Source of the DNA: Ascaphus truei
Taxonomy: Eukaryota > Chordata > Amphibia > Anura > Ascaphidae
Length of the DNA: 64,000 nt
Assembly (NCBI GenBank): GCA_036426205.1
Contig: CM071569.1
Location: forward strand, 4,313,644 to 4,377,643
Reading direction: 5' to 3'
The notes under the pieces were generated by a model, which had not been told where the DNA came from, made no database searches, and saw nothing but the letters and a program-made list of their open reading frames with translations. A program made the position numbers and the translations under genes. This document shows, piece by piece, positions 9,471-21,136 of the stretch (its first letter is position 1; every line of letters starts with the position of its first letter).

Positions 9471-10790
9471 TATTTATCGGCAGTAGAAAAATAAGACCAT
9501 TACTTGGGTGATGGAGACATGAACTCTTACAAACATAGTCGGGTGTGGGGCTCGTTACTCAGGGATATGAACTACTTTGTCAAACCACTTTATCTCCCGC
9601 TCACAGGAAAGGACAAACAGATGATCAAGGAGGAAAAACACTTTATTTTCTATCCTTTTTTTTTTCCAATCCAAATTAAACACAATGGGATGTGAATAGT
9701 TATTACATTACACGCACGCTCCCATGAAGTCTAACAACGAGGCAAAGCGTTTCGGGATTGTGTGTAATGTCATAACCATTTACACCCCCTCGTGTCTAAT
9801 TACCTAAACCCACCATCTGCCGTAGCAACATTGGAAAATACTACACACTATCAATCATGTTATTGGCTGATGTTTCATGGGTTTAGTTGGCCGGGTGTCA
9901 TAACACACCATAGATCCATTCATTTCATATACATAATTAGAAAACATTTCTGGATGCCGGAAAAAAAAAAAAATCTTCCACTGAATTAACTGAGTAAGCG
10001 TCGCTCGTCATTAAAGAAAGTGCTGGCAGAATGGTATCCTCTCCGGCACTGAAAGAGTTAAGCGCCATATAATGTATTCGCAATAAAACGGTTACCATAT
10101 GAGAGAGTGAGAAGATCGACACTAAAAACGGCAGGGGAAAAAATTGGAATAATAAGATGAAAAAAAGTCATATCCCAAAATGTGAATGAAATGTGTTTAG
10201 AAATAGAAATAATTAGTCAAGAATGTTTTTTATATAGTGAAGTATAATAGTGGTTGCAGTGTTATATACAGGTGACTTACTGTTCTCAGCACCAACGACA
10301 AACGAGCAAAAGTCTGTGGCGCCGGTGTGTCTGATTGGGACCCCCACCACGTTAATCCGTCACATGACCACACGTGGCAGCGGTACAGAGGCCACTAAGC
10401 TTTTCTACATCGGTACTTGCAATAAAATGAAAGCAACCTAATGGTAAGCAGTTGTAAAATGCACATACCAAAAAACATTGTTCTAAATGCACATAAAGGA
10501 ACCAGGTAATCGAAAGTCCAGTTGATGTAGAAGTATGTTGAGAATCCAGTGCAAATGGAATGGTTGACTTGGACAAAAAAAATATAGATTCCTTAGGTAG
10601 TGGAGCAGGATTGTGAAATGCGTCGGGTCATTGTAGTTTACAAGCTGATAAGATAGGCCCAGGGGAAGCGACTTGGAGCAATGGGGGCAGGGCTGAGAGC
10701 TGGAATGCTGGACGCGTTAGGAGGAGAATGTTTTTTCTGGTCTCGTTGTTCAATGTATTCTTCCTCTATATGCTGGTAAAGATGCTTCTT
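9471..10790. other. no gene; weakly repeat-like
   Basis: No supportable coding frame. AAAGCGTTTCGGG near 9746 and AAATGCGTCGGG near 10618 resemble the GCGTTTC motif of the dispersed repeats listed elsewhere, but element limits cannot be drawn. Confidence 0.4.
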
Positions 10791-10802
10791 CATTTATAGA
10801 TA

Positions 10803-10855
10803 TGAATATATATCTATATATATATATATATATATATATCTATATATATATATAA
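10803..10855. repeat. (AT)n microsatellite
   Basis: Nearly pure TATATA with two C interruptions. Confidence 0.95.
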
Positions 10856-11455
10856 AAATACTAAGTGCGCAAATTAAAACAATTAAACAAAAATAGTAAC
10901 AGTTGCTGCCTGAATGTTAAGCTATACACAATAGCACATATATAGGGGAAGGGAAGAACATTGGCGCAAAACTGCTAACTAAACAATAAAATTGAGCATA
11001 AATGGACTGATGATATATTGGGAATTGCTGGTTGCTCTGAAATTAAATGAAGAGAAAATGAAATATAGTGAAGTACGTTTTAGTAAAAGTATATGCGCAA
11101 AGGTAGATCGCTACTTACAAAGTAGCAGATGTTAACAAGCATATAGGATATAATAATCCTCTTCGTCCTGCTGCCTGGAGTCACGATGTGTTTGTCCTCC
11201 ACGTGGAACGCCAAGATCCTCCGTAGTGGCTTTCCTCCGGCTGCAGCTATTCTCCTGAGCTTCCTGGTTGTTCCTCCGATCTCGCGAGCCTAGCCCGCTG
11301 ACGTCACTCAACCGGGATAACGGCCGCAACTCGAGAATACTGTCCAGGGGTGATCGGGAGATTCTGCTGGATGTAGATACTGGATAGGGGAGCTAAGAGT
11401 TGTCTTAGAGCCTCCACCCTACGCGTTTCAAATCCTGTACTAGACTTCACATCTG
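10856..11455. repeat. dispersed repeat with ACGCGTTTC motif
   Basis: AT-rich left part (AAGTGCGCAAATTAAAAC), GC-rich middle, then CTACGCGTTTCAAATCCTGT and CTTCACATCTGAGAAATGAC. The motif order ACGCGTTTC then CTTC then a CAG/GAG stretch is shared with 14660-14720 and 48778-48800. The 65-codon minus-strand frame here is not a recognisable protein. Confidence 0.5.
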
Positions 11456-11656
11456 AGAAATGACACCTATCTACCTATCTACCTACCTACCTACATATCA
11501 ACCTACCTATCTACCTATATATCTCTAATATATATATATATATATATATATATTAGAGATAGATAGGTATATTAGAGATAGATAGGTAGATAGGTATATC
11601 TCTAATATATATATTAGAGATAGATAGGTTGGTAGGTAGATAGGTGTCATTTCTCT
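11454..11656. repeat. large hairpin of ATCTACC/GGTAGAT repeats
   Basis: GAGAAATGACACCTATCTAC at the left is mirrored by GTAGATAGGTGTCATTTCTC at the right. The interior is ACCT/ATCT, AT and AGAT microsatellite sequence that is itself largely self-complementary. Confidence 0.85.
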
Positions 11657-11951
11657 GACTCTGGCCATAAGATGAATGATCTGAAGTTGGCCATACTCAA
11701 AGGTAATCTTAGAACACCGAAAGAGAGACGGTTGCATGAATACACATTTATGCAACTGTTCAGGACACTTAGCTTTGGCCTATGCCGAGACCACATTTTC
11801 ATGAGTCACTACCCTGACACAAGAGAACTCTCTTCCCATGAGTGCTAAAGGCCATGTTTTTACATACTGTACTATATGAATGCACACACAGCTGTCTCTT
11901 ACACATACATATGTACATTGTAATTCTATCCCTATACCAATAGGGACCATA
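11657..11951. other. no gene or repeat recognised
   Basis: Short unique-looking stretch between a hairpin and a hAT-type element. Confidence 0.4.
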
Positions 11952-11959
11952 TAGTATGT

Positions 11960-14013
11960 CAGGCCTGCACAACATACGGCTGCATGCGGTCCGCCGGGAC
12001 TCCCTGTGCGGCCCACGATGGCCACCTCAACCCCCCCTTCCCTGGTAGGGAAGGAGTGCGCTCCAGCGGTGTGACATGCTCCCCCCACCCGAGCCCGCTC
12101 CAGTATAGGGCTGACGCGCTAACACGCTCCCAAACCCCCCCCCCCCGAGCCCGCTCCAGTATTATGCGCTAACGCGCTCCCTCCCTTGAGGTGCTCCACT
12201 ACAGGGCTGACGTGCTGACGCTCTCGCCCGCTCCTGAAAAACGTGCTTCCCCCTTCCCCCCCCTCGAGCCCGCTCCAGCACCAGCAGTTACAGCACTAAG
12301 GCACTGATGCGCTCCCCCCATCCTCAAGGCTGAGGCCTACCACGTCGCTTCTTCCCCCTCCACCGCTTCTTTCGCCGCTGCCAGAATCAGGTAGGCATGG
12401 GGCATGTGGGGGGGGGGGGTGATGATGTGGGAGAGTGAAAGGGACTGGGCGAGATGTCGAAGGGTGCTGGGGTAGATGAAGGGTGCTGGGGTAGATGAAG
12501 GGTGTTGGGGGACATGAAGGATGCTGGGGGACATGAAGGGTGCAGGGGTAGATGAAGGGTGCTGGGGTAGATGAAGGGAGCTGGGGGACATGAAGGGTGC
12601 TGGGGGACATGAAGGGAGCTGGGGGACTGAGGGTCTGGTGGAGATGAGGGTGCTGGGGGAGTTGAAGGGTGCTGGGGCGTTGAGGGTGCTGGGGGACATG
12701 AATGTGCTGGGGACATGACGGAGTGGGACATGAAGGGAGCTGGGGGAGATAGGGAGCTGGGGGACATGAAGGGAGCTGGGGGATGGATGAAGGGAGCCTG
12801 GGGCATGAAGGGAGCTTGGGGAGATGAAGGGAGCTGGGGCATGAAGGGAGCTGGGGGACATGAAGGGTGGCTGGTGGAGATGAAGGGAGCTGGGGACATG
12901 AAGGGAGCTGTGGAGATGAATGAGGTCTGGGGGAGTTGAAGGGTGCTGGGGGAGTTGAAGGGTGCTGGTGGAGATGAATGGTGCTGGGGGACATGAAGTG
13001 AGCTTGGGGACATGAAGGGTGCTGGTGGAGATGAAGGGATCTGGGGGAGATGAAGGGAGCTGGGGGACATGAAGGGAGCTGGGGGAGATGAAGGGAGCTG
13101 GGGACATGAAGGGAGCTGGTGGACAGAAGGAGCTGGGTGACATGAAGGGTGCTGGGGACTAAGGGAGCTTGGGACATGAAGGGTGCTGGTGGAGATTGAA
13201 GGGATCTGGGGGAGATGAAGGGACTGGGGAACAATGACGAAGGCTGGGGGAGGTGTGAAGGGAGCTGGGGACATGAAGGGAGCTGGGGGCTGAAGTGAGC
13301 TGGGTGACATGAAGGGTGCTGGGGTACATGAAGGAGCTGGGGAGATGAAATGAGCTGGGGACATGAGGGAGCTGGGGACTGAAGGGAGCTGGGGGACATG
13401 AAGGTGCTGGGGGACATGATGGAGCCTGGGGCATATGAAGGGAGCTGGGGGAACATGAAGGGAGCTGGGGGACATGAAGGAGCTGGGGGACATGATGGAG
13501 CTGGGGGAGATTGAAGGGAGCTGGGGGACTGAAGGGTGCCTGGGGGTACATAGGGAGGGGCGGAGATGAAGGGAGCTGGGGGGACATGAAGGGAGCTGGG
13601 GACATGAAGGGAGCTGGGGGACATGATGGGACTGGGGAGATGAAGGGAGCTGGGGGACATGAAGGGTACTGGTGGAGATGAAGGGTGCTGGTTGAAGGTG
13701 CTGGGGAGTTGAAGGTGTGCTGGGGGAGTTGAAGGGTTGGATGTGGAATTAATTTTTTGTGCATTTTTTTTGTCTGTCTGGCGCGGTCTCACCAATAAAC
13801 CCCATTTTAATTCAACAATGTTGTCCTGCCTAGTGATTGATCCAAGAGGGTATAAAAGGTGTTAAAAGTGGCTGGTCTTCCGTGCCAGGCTTTTAAAAAA
13901 AAAAGAAATGTATAATTTTGAAATAATATGCTGTTTTAACCCCGTGCGGCGGCCCAAATCTGTTTTCCTTTAAGCATTTTGGCCCTTCTCACTTTACAAG
14001 TTGTGCAGGCCTG
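11960..14013. mobile_element. 2,054-bp hAT-type element filled by a minisatellite
   Basis: Perfect 14-bp inverted ends CAGGCCTGCACAAC with a perfect 8-bp target duplication TAGTATGT (11952-11959 and 14014-14021). Subterminal parts are C-rich on the left (CCCGCTCCAGTA, GCTAACGCGCTC repeats) and AT-rich on the right (GTGCGGCGGCCCAAATCTG). About two thirds of the length is the array at 12390-13735. There is no transposase, so the element is non-autonomous. Confidence 0.9.
12390..13735. repeat. ~20-bp minisatellite GAGCTGGGGGACATGAAGG
   Basis: Around 65-70 units of GAGCTGGGGGACATGAAGG and variants (TGCTGGTGGAGATGAAGGG and similar). Several units have single-base insertions or losses. Predicted 499-, 368- and 268-residue Pro/Ser-rich frames on the minus strand are translations of this array and not genes. 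Confidence 0.95.
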
Positions 14014-14029
14014 TAGTATGTACACAATA

Positions 14030-14735
14030 TAGAAAAAAAGGATTACCAGCGCCTAAGAAGTCCATTGAATAAATACCAATCAAAGAAAAGTCCAAACCAT
14101 TCAGTGGAGAACATAATGTCCTTAAGTGAATGGGCAGTGAAGGGGTGAACGGACAGCTCGCCTCACCATGCAGTCATGCAATATGTGGAGAAAAAAACAA
14201 CAAAACAAATATGGTGCTAATGCCAATCAATGTTGACAAAGGCATTGAGGACTAACAACACAAACACAGACATGACCCACAAACAAACAACACTAGCAAG
14301 GCTAAAAACTTAACACACAAAGCTATTTAATAACAACACATAATGCTGGGTTTCCGGAGGGTACAGGGAATTGGCACCAAGGTCAGAGGGTAAAAGTGAA
14401 ACCCTACTTACAGGACAAAAGGAAGCAGGCATACAGATTTAATCGCACTGATAGTCCCTTTGTGGTAGTGACCCGGAGCTCCCTTTTCCAAGCGTTCCCT
14501 CTGTCTCAGGTTAGATGATACTCGCGGGGGAAGGCGGAACTGTCCGGCGGATTGGACGTTACACCACCGTGACTTCCCTGAATGATGCTCCTCTCTCTTT
14601 CCGCCCCCCTACGACCTGATCAACTGCTATACAGTGTCCTCCTTAACCATAGACAGCTCTAAAACAAGAGAATAACTTCCCAACGCGTTTCGTGCGCATG
14701 CGCACACTTCTTCAGGGGAAAGAACAATAGGCACT
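14030..14735. repeat. dispersed repeat with ACGCGTTTCGTGCGCATGCGCAC
   Basis: AT-rich left part with CACAA/AACAC runs and a GC-rich right part ending CCCAACGCGTTTCGTGCGCA, TGCGCACACTTCTTCAGGGG. Same motif order as the repeats at 10856 and 48455. Ends are not resolved. Confidence 0.55.
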
Positions 14736-14764
14736 CCGTCTGGGAAATCAACATGGTGGGTGCA

Positions 14765-14956
14765 AATCCTGTATAGTACAAATAGGCAATACGATACCGT
14801 GTAGAGACGAATATCAGAGGCAGCACTTCAAATGCACTCCGCACGGGGACCGAAACGTTGGAAGTGATGTCTTGTTAATCCAATATATTCTTTCTTTTGA
14901 CTACCTTTGGAGTGCTGCCCCTGATATCGTCTCACCACGGTATCGATTGCCTATAT
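14765..14956. repeat. inverted-repeat element, relative of 49055-49330
   Basis: AGGCAATACGATACCGTG, CAGAGGCAGCACTTCAAATG, GACCGAAACGTTGGAAGTGA and TGATGTCTTGTT, then the mirrored GGAGTGCTGCCCCTGATATC and ACGGTATCGATTGCC. The same ordered blocks appear at 49055-49330. Confidence 0.8.
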
Positions 14957-15040
14957 ATATATATTATATATATTATATATATATAATATATATCTATATA
15001 TATATATCATCTATATAGATATATATATAGATATATAATG
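14957..15040. repeat. (AT)n microsatellite
   Basis: TATATA runs with ATCTATAT interruptions. Confidence 0.93.
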
Positions 15041-15984
15041 CCTTTGTGATGTTTGTGATGTGTCGGAACTCCCACTTTTCTGTGTCTCACTAATTTGGGG
15101 TCAGTCTTACTGATTTTGAATTTCAGCAGTCTGATAGGCTTCAATAGAGTCTCCCTAGTAAAAAGAAATACTTTCCATTAAAATGCCATTCGTTGGATTA
15201 AAACCCACATATACAGTATCACTGACTGTGGTTGACATGTCTACACCTCCTACATTGGCTTCACGATACTGGACGTATCCATTTAAGGATCCTATGGGTG
15301 ATGTGATTAAACTGAATGGAATATGACATTGCTTTTGATCCATTGACCCATTGTATATGGATATATTTAGTATCTTTCTTACAACGCATTTTTTCATAAC
15401 ACAAGAGACAGTACAATAAACTCACTGCTTGTTCTTCAGCTGATGGCTCCTGTATTCTCCAAGGCGAGGGACAGTGGAAACCCCATAAATATAAAGTATT
15501 GTTGCTAGATGTCTCATATATCTCTTCCGTGAGGCAGAGAATGTCGTTACAGATCAGAAAATGTTTCTCTGTTTTATGTTTCTGTTCTGTAATGTTTGTA
15601 CAAGGGATGTTGGATTCATGGCATTGCCCTATGTGATTATGTAAAAGAATTGCCACGTCGGTTAGCAGTACTTCCTATGGACAAGGTTACCTAATGCAGA
15701 TCCTGAATACCAGGAAGGGTGCTAGTAGGATATAGTCATATGAATTCAAGGTAAACCCCCACCATACCATCACAGGGTGCTGCAAATGTACTGCTTTAGG
15801 GTAGCGTACTAAGACTTCATACTGTGTGGTTTTCTGTAAAAAGATGCAGTAGTAAAGCTAGTATATATTTATTTATATATATTTGAAACGTTCCATGACG
15901 TATTTTTCTCCATTTCATTTGTATCACACTAGGTCTCAGCCAGTATAAAAATAAATAGTTAAAATACCAATCTATGGTTTATAC
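15041..15984. other. no gene or repeat recognised
   Basis: Contains a 131-codon minus-strand open frame (15261-15656) with several Cys and His. I recognise no domain, and it has no supporting splice or promoter context. Left uncalled. Confidence 0.4.
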
Positions 15985-16235
15985 CAGGGGTGCGCAAACT
16001 TTCCACCCTGCACCCTTTGCCTGCGCTCCCACCCCCTGCTTGCGCCCCCCCTCCTTACCTTGTCTTCAGCGTCAAATGATGCAGCGGGTCATTTGATGTC
16101 ATGTTGCCATGGCAACTCGCAAAGACAAGGTAAGGGAAGTTGCAGAGGCCTCACGCTATCCGCCGGCATTTAATTTAAAAGCCTTGGGGAAGAGTGCAGG
16201 GTCTCTTAAACCGCCGCGCCCCCTGGAAAATTATT
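15985..16235. mobile_element. hAT-like element, right end eroded
   Basis: Left end CAGGGGTGCGCAAACTTTCC is hAT-like. The interior has CAAATGATGCAGCGGGTCAT and TGCCATGGCAACTCGC, resembling the interior of the element at 9073. The right side breaks off in an AT microsatellite, so no target duplication can be read. Confidence 0.55.
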
Positions 16236-16365
16236 GCTAATAATATATATATATATATTTATATATATATATATTAGCAGACAGAAAAAAACAACACAAC
16301 GTTTTGTGAGTAACCCCTTTGTCAGATGTAATATCACAATAGTAAACATAGACCCATATATTTCT

Positions 16366-16864
16366 TTTTTTTTTTTTAAACTTAATTTTTATTACATTTT
16401 TTAGGGAGAGGGGGAAATGAAGAAAATAAAAGATGGGGGGGGTGGAGGGTACAAAAAATAGAGACTGGAGAAAGAACACATTCATTTAGAATTTTACATA
16501 TCAAATCATTTTATAATACTTATTCACACAGTTAATATATATAGCATTTTTTACAACAAAATTAGGTTGGTATTAATTTCTGGTTAACCAGCACCCAAAA
16601 TCCAAGGTAACCACACCTTCTGGAAATCTGCGCAGGTGTCGTTACTAAGACTAACCAATTTTTCCATGCAGCAAATCTGCCAGACTTTATTTTTAACTTT
16701 AGGGATTGAGGGAATAGTTAGTTGCTTCCATACTGCCGCTAGTCCGCGTCTGGCGGCTGAAGATAAGTGGCACAGTAATTTATTCTCATGTCTCGTGAGG
16801 CGGCGATATGGTTTGTTTAATAGAAATAACCAGGGATCCATTGGTAGGTCCAAACCGAAAAACC
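16366..16864 (-). mobile_element. antisense 5'-truncated L1-type LINE
   Basis: Poly-T at 16366 marks the poly-A tail of a minus-strand insertion. The body encodes the end of an L1-type ORF2. It is flanked by a 45-base direct duplication, GTCAGATGTAATATCACAAT onward, at 16321-16365 and 16865-16909, with three differences. Together these are the signature of target-primed insertion. Confidence 0.82.
16584..16853 (-). pseudogene. L1-type ORF2 C-terminal fragment
   Basis: 89 codons, open, ending in a natural-looking stop. The pattern is a short acidic/hydrophobic start (PMDPWLFLL), a helix SAARRGLAAVWKQ, then MEKLVSL and a terminal FQKVWLPWI. An Ala-Arg helix ending in xxWK, then MEKL, then F-x-x-x-W-x-P-W is the usual end of vertebrate L1/Tx1 ORF2. 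Reverse transcriptase and endonuclease domains are absent because the insertion is 5'-truncated, so no active protein is expected. Confidence 0.75.
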
Positions 16865-17183
16865 GTCAGATGTAATATCACAATACTAAACACAGACCCA
16901 TATACTTCTATACTGCTGCAGCACCTACTCAGTGTCATATCAATATACGCACCAAAATCAGACAATACACAGGAGGCCTCATTAATATGTCAGCTGATAT
17001 TTGTATCAATGGAATCGCACCCCTAGCTCTCCCTATGATATACTCCTTATTCTGCAACGTGTTCTCTCACTATGTTTTGTAGAAGTGACAGTGAGTACAC
17101 GCTGCAGTGGTACAGAAATGGGTCTGTGTTTACTATAGTACAGTTATCCGTGAAACACTGTGTTGTTTTTTGCTGTCTCCTAG

Positions 17184-18540
17184 TAAAGCTACCATCCTTG
17201 TTTGAAACACTTGTGTTGGCAAGGTGTATTGTGAGTGCAGAGGGGGGGGGGGTTCGTTGATTTTGCCAAGTGAAACCGCGGGTCACTGTTTTGTCCTCCT
17301 TGTACGTCTGATGCAAAGCTGGTGAGTGTAGATTTTGCCTGAAATACATGGATTTCTGATAATATATGTATACTAAAGTATTTATAATATATGACCATCG
17401 TGTTTTGGTTTTGGACGTGGTGTTGGTATTAAGAATGTCTTGTATTTTTGGGTTCTGGTTTTACCAGGACTCAATCTGTTTGGTTATGGTTTGGGATTTT
17501 TACCACGTTTATACCCAAAAAAAGATAAATAAGCACAGAAAAAGCATACAAAAAAAAAAAATTCTGAAAAATAATTTAGGAAATAAAAATAAAATACCTA
17601 CAAAATGTGTCAAATAATGTAAAAAGATGTCAAGGTTAAGAACCAGTAGAGATGGACACTTGGCCATGTGTTTTGGTTTTAAATATTTTTTTTTCGTTTT
17701 GGTTCCCAAAAAATCTTAACGTTTTGGAATGTAAAGTTCTGGAAGGTTTTGATTTGGACTCACGCCTAATTTTGCCGCACTCTACTTAAAACACGACAGG
17801 AAATGTAAACTTTGCATTGATTTCTTGCCTCTCAAAATTAGTTAGATTGATTGTTATAACCTATATCAGAAATGCTACAGAAAATCTTAAGCAAATATAG
17901 TGCAGAAAGTTGCCAATCTGTACACTCTCTGTAGATTCCTCTGCAGACAGACTAACTAAGAAGATGGATGTATGACCAGAACACACACAGTAAGTAAAGT
18001 CAAAATCCAAATCAACAAGGGAATACAGGATATTGAGTGAGTTATGCAAGTCTGGGAACAAGGAGTTTTTACTTTTATATCAATCATATCCACAAAACAT
18101 CAGGGAATTGGTGCTCACTCATGTAAGATAATATTTCTAAGCCCCCACAAGCTTGTTTGGGGGCTCTGCCTTGGAATGGAGGTGTTCCCCTAGAACTAAA
18201 GCCCTTGTATCACACAAAACTGTCAATTCCTCTGGGAAAAAGATGACGGTGAGATGTTGCTTATTTTAAGTTTTACATGTGGTGAACTTTTTTTTTATAT
18301 ATCACATCTTGTGGGTTGAACGTCAAGAATGTACCATGCCATATACATCTCGAACTAGTATATCTTGGAGTAGCGATGTGTAGACCGGCGGGATTGGCTA
18401 AGCCGCTGTGTCGATCAGAAATGTTCGGGGAAAAAAACACACAAATTTCACTTAGACTTTTGACGTTCAAATTGTTCAAAATGTTTCTTTTTTTAAAGTG
18501 TAAAATATCAGCCACGCCACTTGTTGATATTTATTTTATT
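17184..18540. other. no gene or repeat recognised
   Basis: AT-rich, with A and T runs (for example 17545-17610). Short frames only, none recognisable. Confidence 0.45.
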
Positions 18541-18862
18541 TAAAGCTGCAAACCATACAGTATCCTACATGTATTTTTTTTAAATAAATCAGTTCTGTAC
18601 TATGAGAAAATACGTGCAGCATTTTTTAAAAATAACTCTGAACAACATTTTTGATGTATTATAATGTAACAAGCATTTTTGGTTTCTATAGCAACCATTA
18701 ACAAAGTTACCAACACTGAGTCAATATTCCTCTGCCGCCATTTAGTGAAACCCCGAGCCGAATCTTCGCCTGCAACAGCTAATTACTAATCATTGTGTGG
18801 ATTGTATTGATACACATATTAAAGGGGTGAATTTTTTTTTAAGCCACAGCTTGGTCTGCTGC
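18541..18862 (-). mobile_element. TTTAAAGCTGCA-end element, inverse copy
   Basis: Begins TAAAGCTGCAAACC. Internal blocks TCAGTTCTGTACTATGAGAA, TTTCTATAGCAACCATTAAC and TAATCATTGTGTGGATTGTA are the reverse complement, in order, of blocks in 35975-36505 and 25045-25455. The right end (CTTGGTCTGCTGCTG) matches the opposite terminus of those copies. Confidence 0.75.
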
Positions 18863-20050
18863 TGGAAATTTGATTCGTTTTTGAAAGCGAAAGTCATTGA
18901 AATTAATGGAACATGCGATGCCTGTTGACGTTTAGCACTAAAGCGGACTTTTGTAATAATGTAAAGTGTCCTATAGAATAGGAACAGAACCTTAAAAGAA
19001 TAAGGGGTAAAAGGACCCCCGTTATAGCACTCCAAGTTACAGTGTAATGGTGTGAGTTAAAATGTAACCTTTACTGGTGTCGATAATAATAAAATATAGT
19101 TGGACAGACTAGACTTACAATAACAAAAAAAAAACACAAAATATACTCCACATGAGAGTGCTTGTGCTCACTGGGGCTCAGTGGACACATGCGGAGGATA
19201 TACCTAGGTAAAGGTTATCCTACCCATATAGGTAAATTAATGGCATACTAGTAAATGGTTAGATTAGTTGGTCAACAGTTCTACCGGCCTGAGGCTACCT
19301 ATGTAAGTGGTAGTATGGAGTTCAGGCTCCCAACCTTATTGATCAGACACCCATAGATAAAGTGTATGAACTTATCCGAATAATATAATCTCGAGCATAT
19401 AGAGCCAGCAGATTTAACTTCATCAATAACCAAATTGCACTCGTATGAGAGTATCTACTAGGTAGGTATATATTAAAAGCTCTTAGTGTTATAAGAGCAA
19501 CAGTCACAGCATATATGTATATAGCTTTCCCTAACTGGTCAGCTGTTAGGATAGGTGTTCCGAAGTCCTCCGTGTTATGTACTTGTTCAGCGGCGTTACT
19601 AGGTAGGTTAGTGGTTAATAATAGTATACACACTGCATTGAAAAAGTGCGTTCTGTTAACCTTTCCCTCTATTACATGTCTTATAGAATAGCACTACTTA
19701 GTAAATAAGGCCCCAAATCTGTATGACGATGTATGAACGGGCACCTCTTAGAAAAGTACAGTCACCCTTAAAGTAAAAATGGTTCCATTTGTTTCCTGTA
19801 AAAAATAAAAGTTTCTATGTCCTTTGGTTCCTGTGTATTTCTAATCGTATCTGTTCATTGTAATTCTTCCTCTATCTCCTTGGCTAATGATGATTGATGA
19901 CATCCTTATTAGTTTAACCATTATTAGTTTAGACCAGTCCACAAAGGAGAAACTGTGTGCATGAACTATTTACCTGTATTGCATATAGCAGACTTTACAA
20001 ACATCATAAAAAAGAGGCTAGGTAAAGATTGTGACAATATTCCAAAGCAT
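18863..20050. other. no gene or repeat recognised
   Basis: No domain in the short frames. TACTAGGTAGGT motifs recur near 19456 and 19597 without a clear element. Confidence 0.4.
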
Positions 20051-20367
20051 TTGGTTACATAGTTACATACTGTACTGTAGTTACATAGTTACTGTACTGT
20101 AGTTACATAGTTACATACTGTACTGTAGTTACATAGTAGATGAAGTTGACAAAAGACATTTGTCCATGAAGTTCAACCTATGCTAAATTTAGACAATAGA
20201 TATTTTATTCTATATGTTTATTTACAGTATATTGATCCAGAGGAAGGCAACAAAAAAAACCCAGTGAAATATCATCCAATGTTGTCCAACAAATGGACAA
20301 ATAATTTCCTTCCTGACTCAAAAAAAAATCAGATTTCTCCCTGGATCAACATCCTTCCCATGTTTAC

Positions 20368-21060
20368 TTATTTGGTATATCCCTTATACTTTTCCTTACT
20401 AAAAAGATGTACAACCTTTTTTTTGAAGATATCTATTGTATCTGCCATCACAGTCTCCATAAGTAATGAATTCCCCATTGTAACTGCCCTTACTGTAAAG
20501 AAACCTTTCCTTTGTTGCTGGTGAAATCTCCTTTCTTCCAACCTTAAGGTATGACCTGTGTCATTTATACTGCCCTTGGGGTGAATAGTTCTTTTGAAAG
20601 TTCCTTGTATTGTCCCCGAATATGTTTGTACATAGTTATCATATCCCCTCTTTGACGTCTCTTTTCTAATATAAAAAAATGTCATTCAGCTAGCCTCTCC
20701 TCATACTGTAAGTCACATTCTCCATCCCCTTTATTAACTTGGTGACATATTCTCCATCCCCTTTATTAACTTGGTGACATATTCTCCATCCCCTTTATTA
20801 ACTTGGTGGCTCGTCTCCATACTTTTTCTTGGTCCATAATGTTTTTTTTTTTTATGATGTGGTGCCCAAAACTGCACTCCATATTCAAGGTGTGGTCTTA
20901 CTAATGCTTTATAAAGGGGCATAATTATGTTTCCTTCCCTTCCATCCATTGCCCATCTAATGCAAGATAAGATCTTGTTTGCCTTTGCAGCTACTGCATG
21001 ACTGTGGGCACTATTGCTAAACCTGCTGTCTACATGCACTCCTAAATCCTTCTGCGTCAA
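20368..21060 (-). pseudogene. CR1 reverse transcriptase C-terminal part, broken
   Basis: Minus-strand frames read KDLGVHVDSRFSNSAHSHAV, MPLYKALVRPHLEYGVQFWA and LRLEERRFHQQQRKGFFTVR, the thumb and C-terminal region of CR1-type ORF2. The 32-bp triplication and frame changes between these pieces disrupt it. Confidence 0.85.
20713..20812. repeat. 32-bp triplication inside the CR1 copy
   Basis: TCTCCATCCCCTTTATTAAC then TTGGTGACATAT occurs at 20719, 20751 and 20783, an exact 32-base period. The other two CR1 copies carry the segment once. Confidence 0.93.
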
Positions 21061-21136
21061 GGATTCACCTAATTTATCCCCATTTCATTTGTAAGTCGCC
21101 TGTTTTTTCTTGTTTCCCAAATGCATAACCTTACAT

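Larger units (their letters stand above)
16276..17183. mobile_element. inverted-repeat element interrupted by an L1
   Basis: GCAGACAGAAAAAAACAACA, CAACGTTTTGTGAGTAACC and AGTAAACATAGACCCAT on the left are mirrored at 17110-17183 (ACAGAAATGGGTCTGTGTTT then AACACTGTGTTGTTTTTTGC). The L1 at 16366-16864 splits the left arm. No coding content of its own. Confidence 0.7.

Noticed and set aside
12296..13795. Pro/Ser/His-rich open frames of up to 499 codons on the minus strand
   Set aside because: The frames cover the 20-bp minisatellite inside a hAT-type element. Three overlapping frames on the same strand are equally open, as expected from a stop-free repeat.
15261..15656. A 131-codon minus-strand frame with many Cys residues
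   Set aside because: No zinc-finger spacing or known fold could be identified; a chance frame is likely at this AT content.
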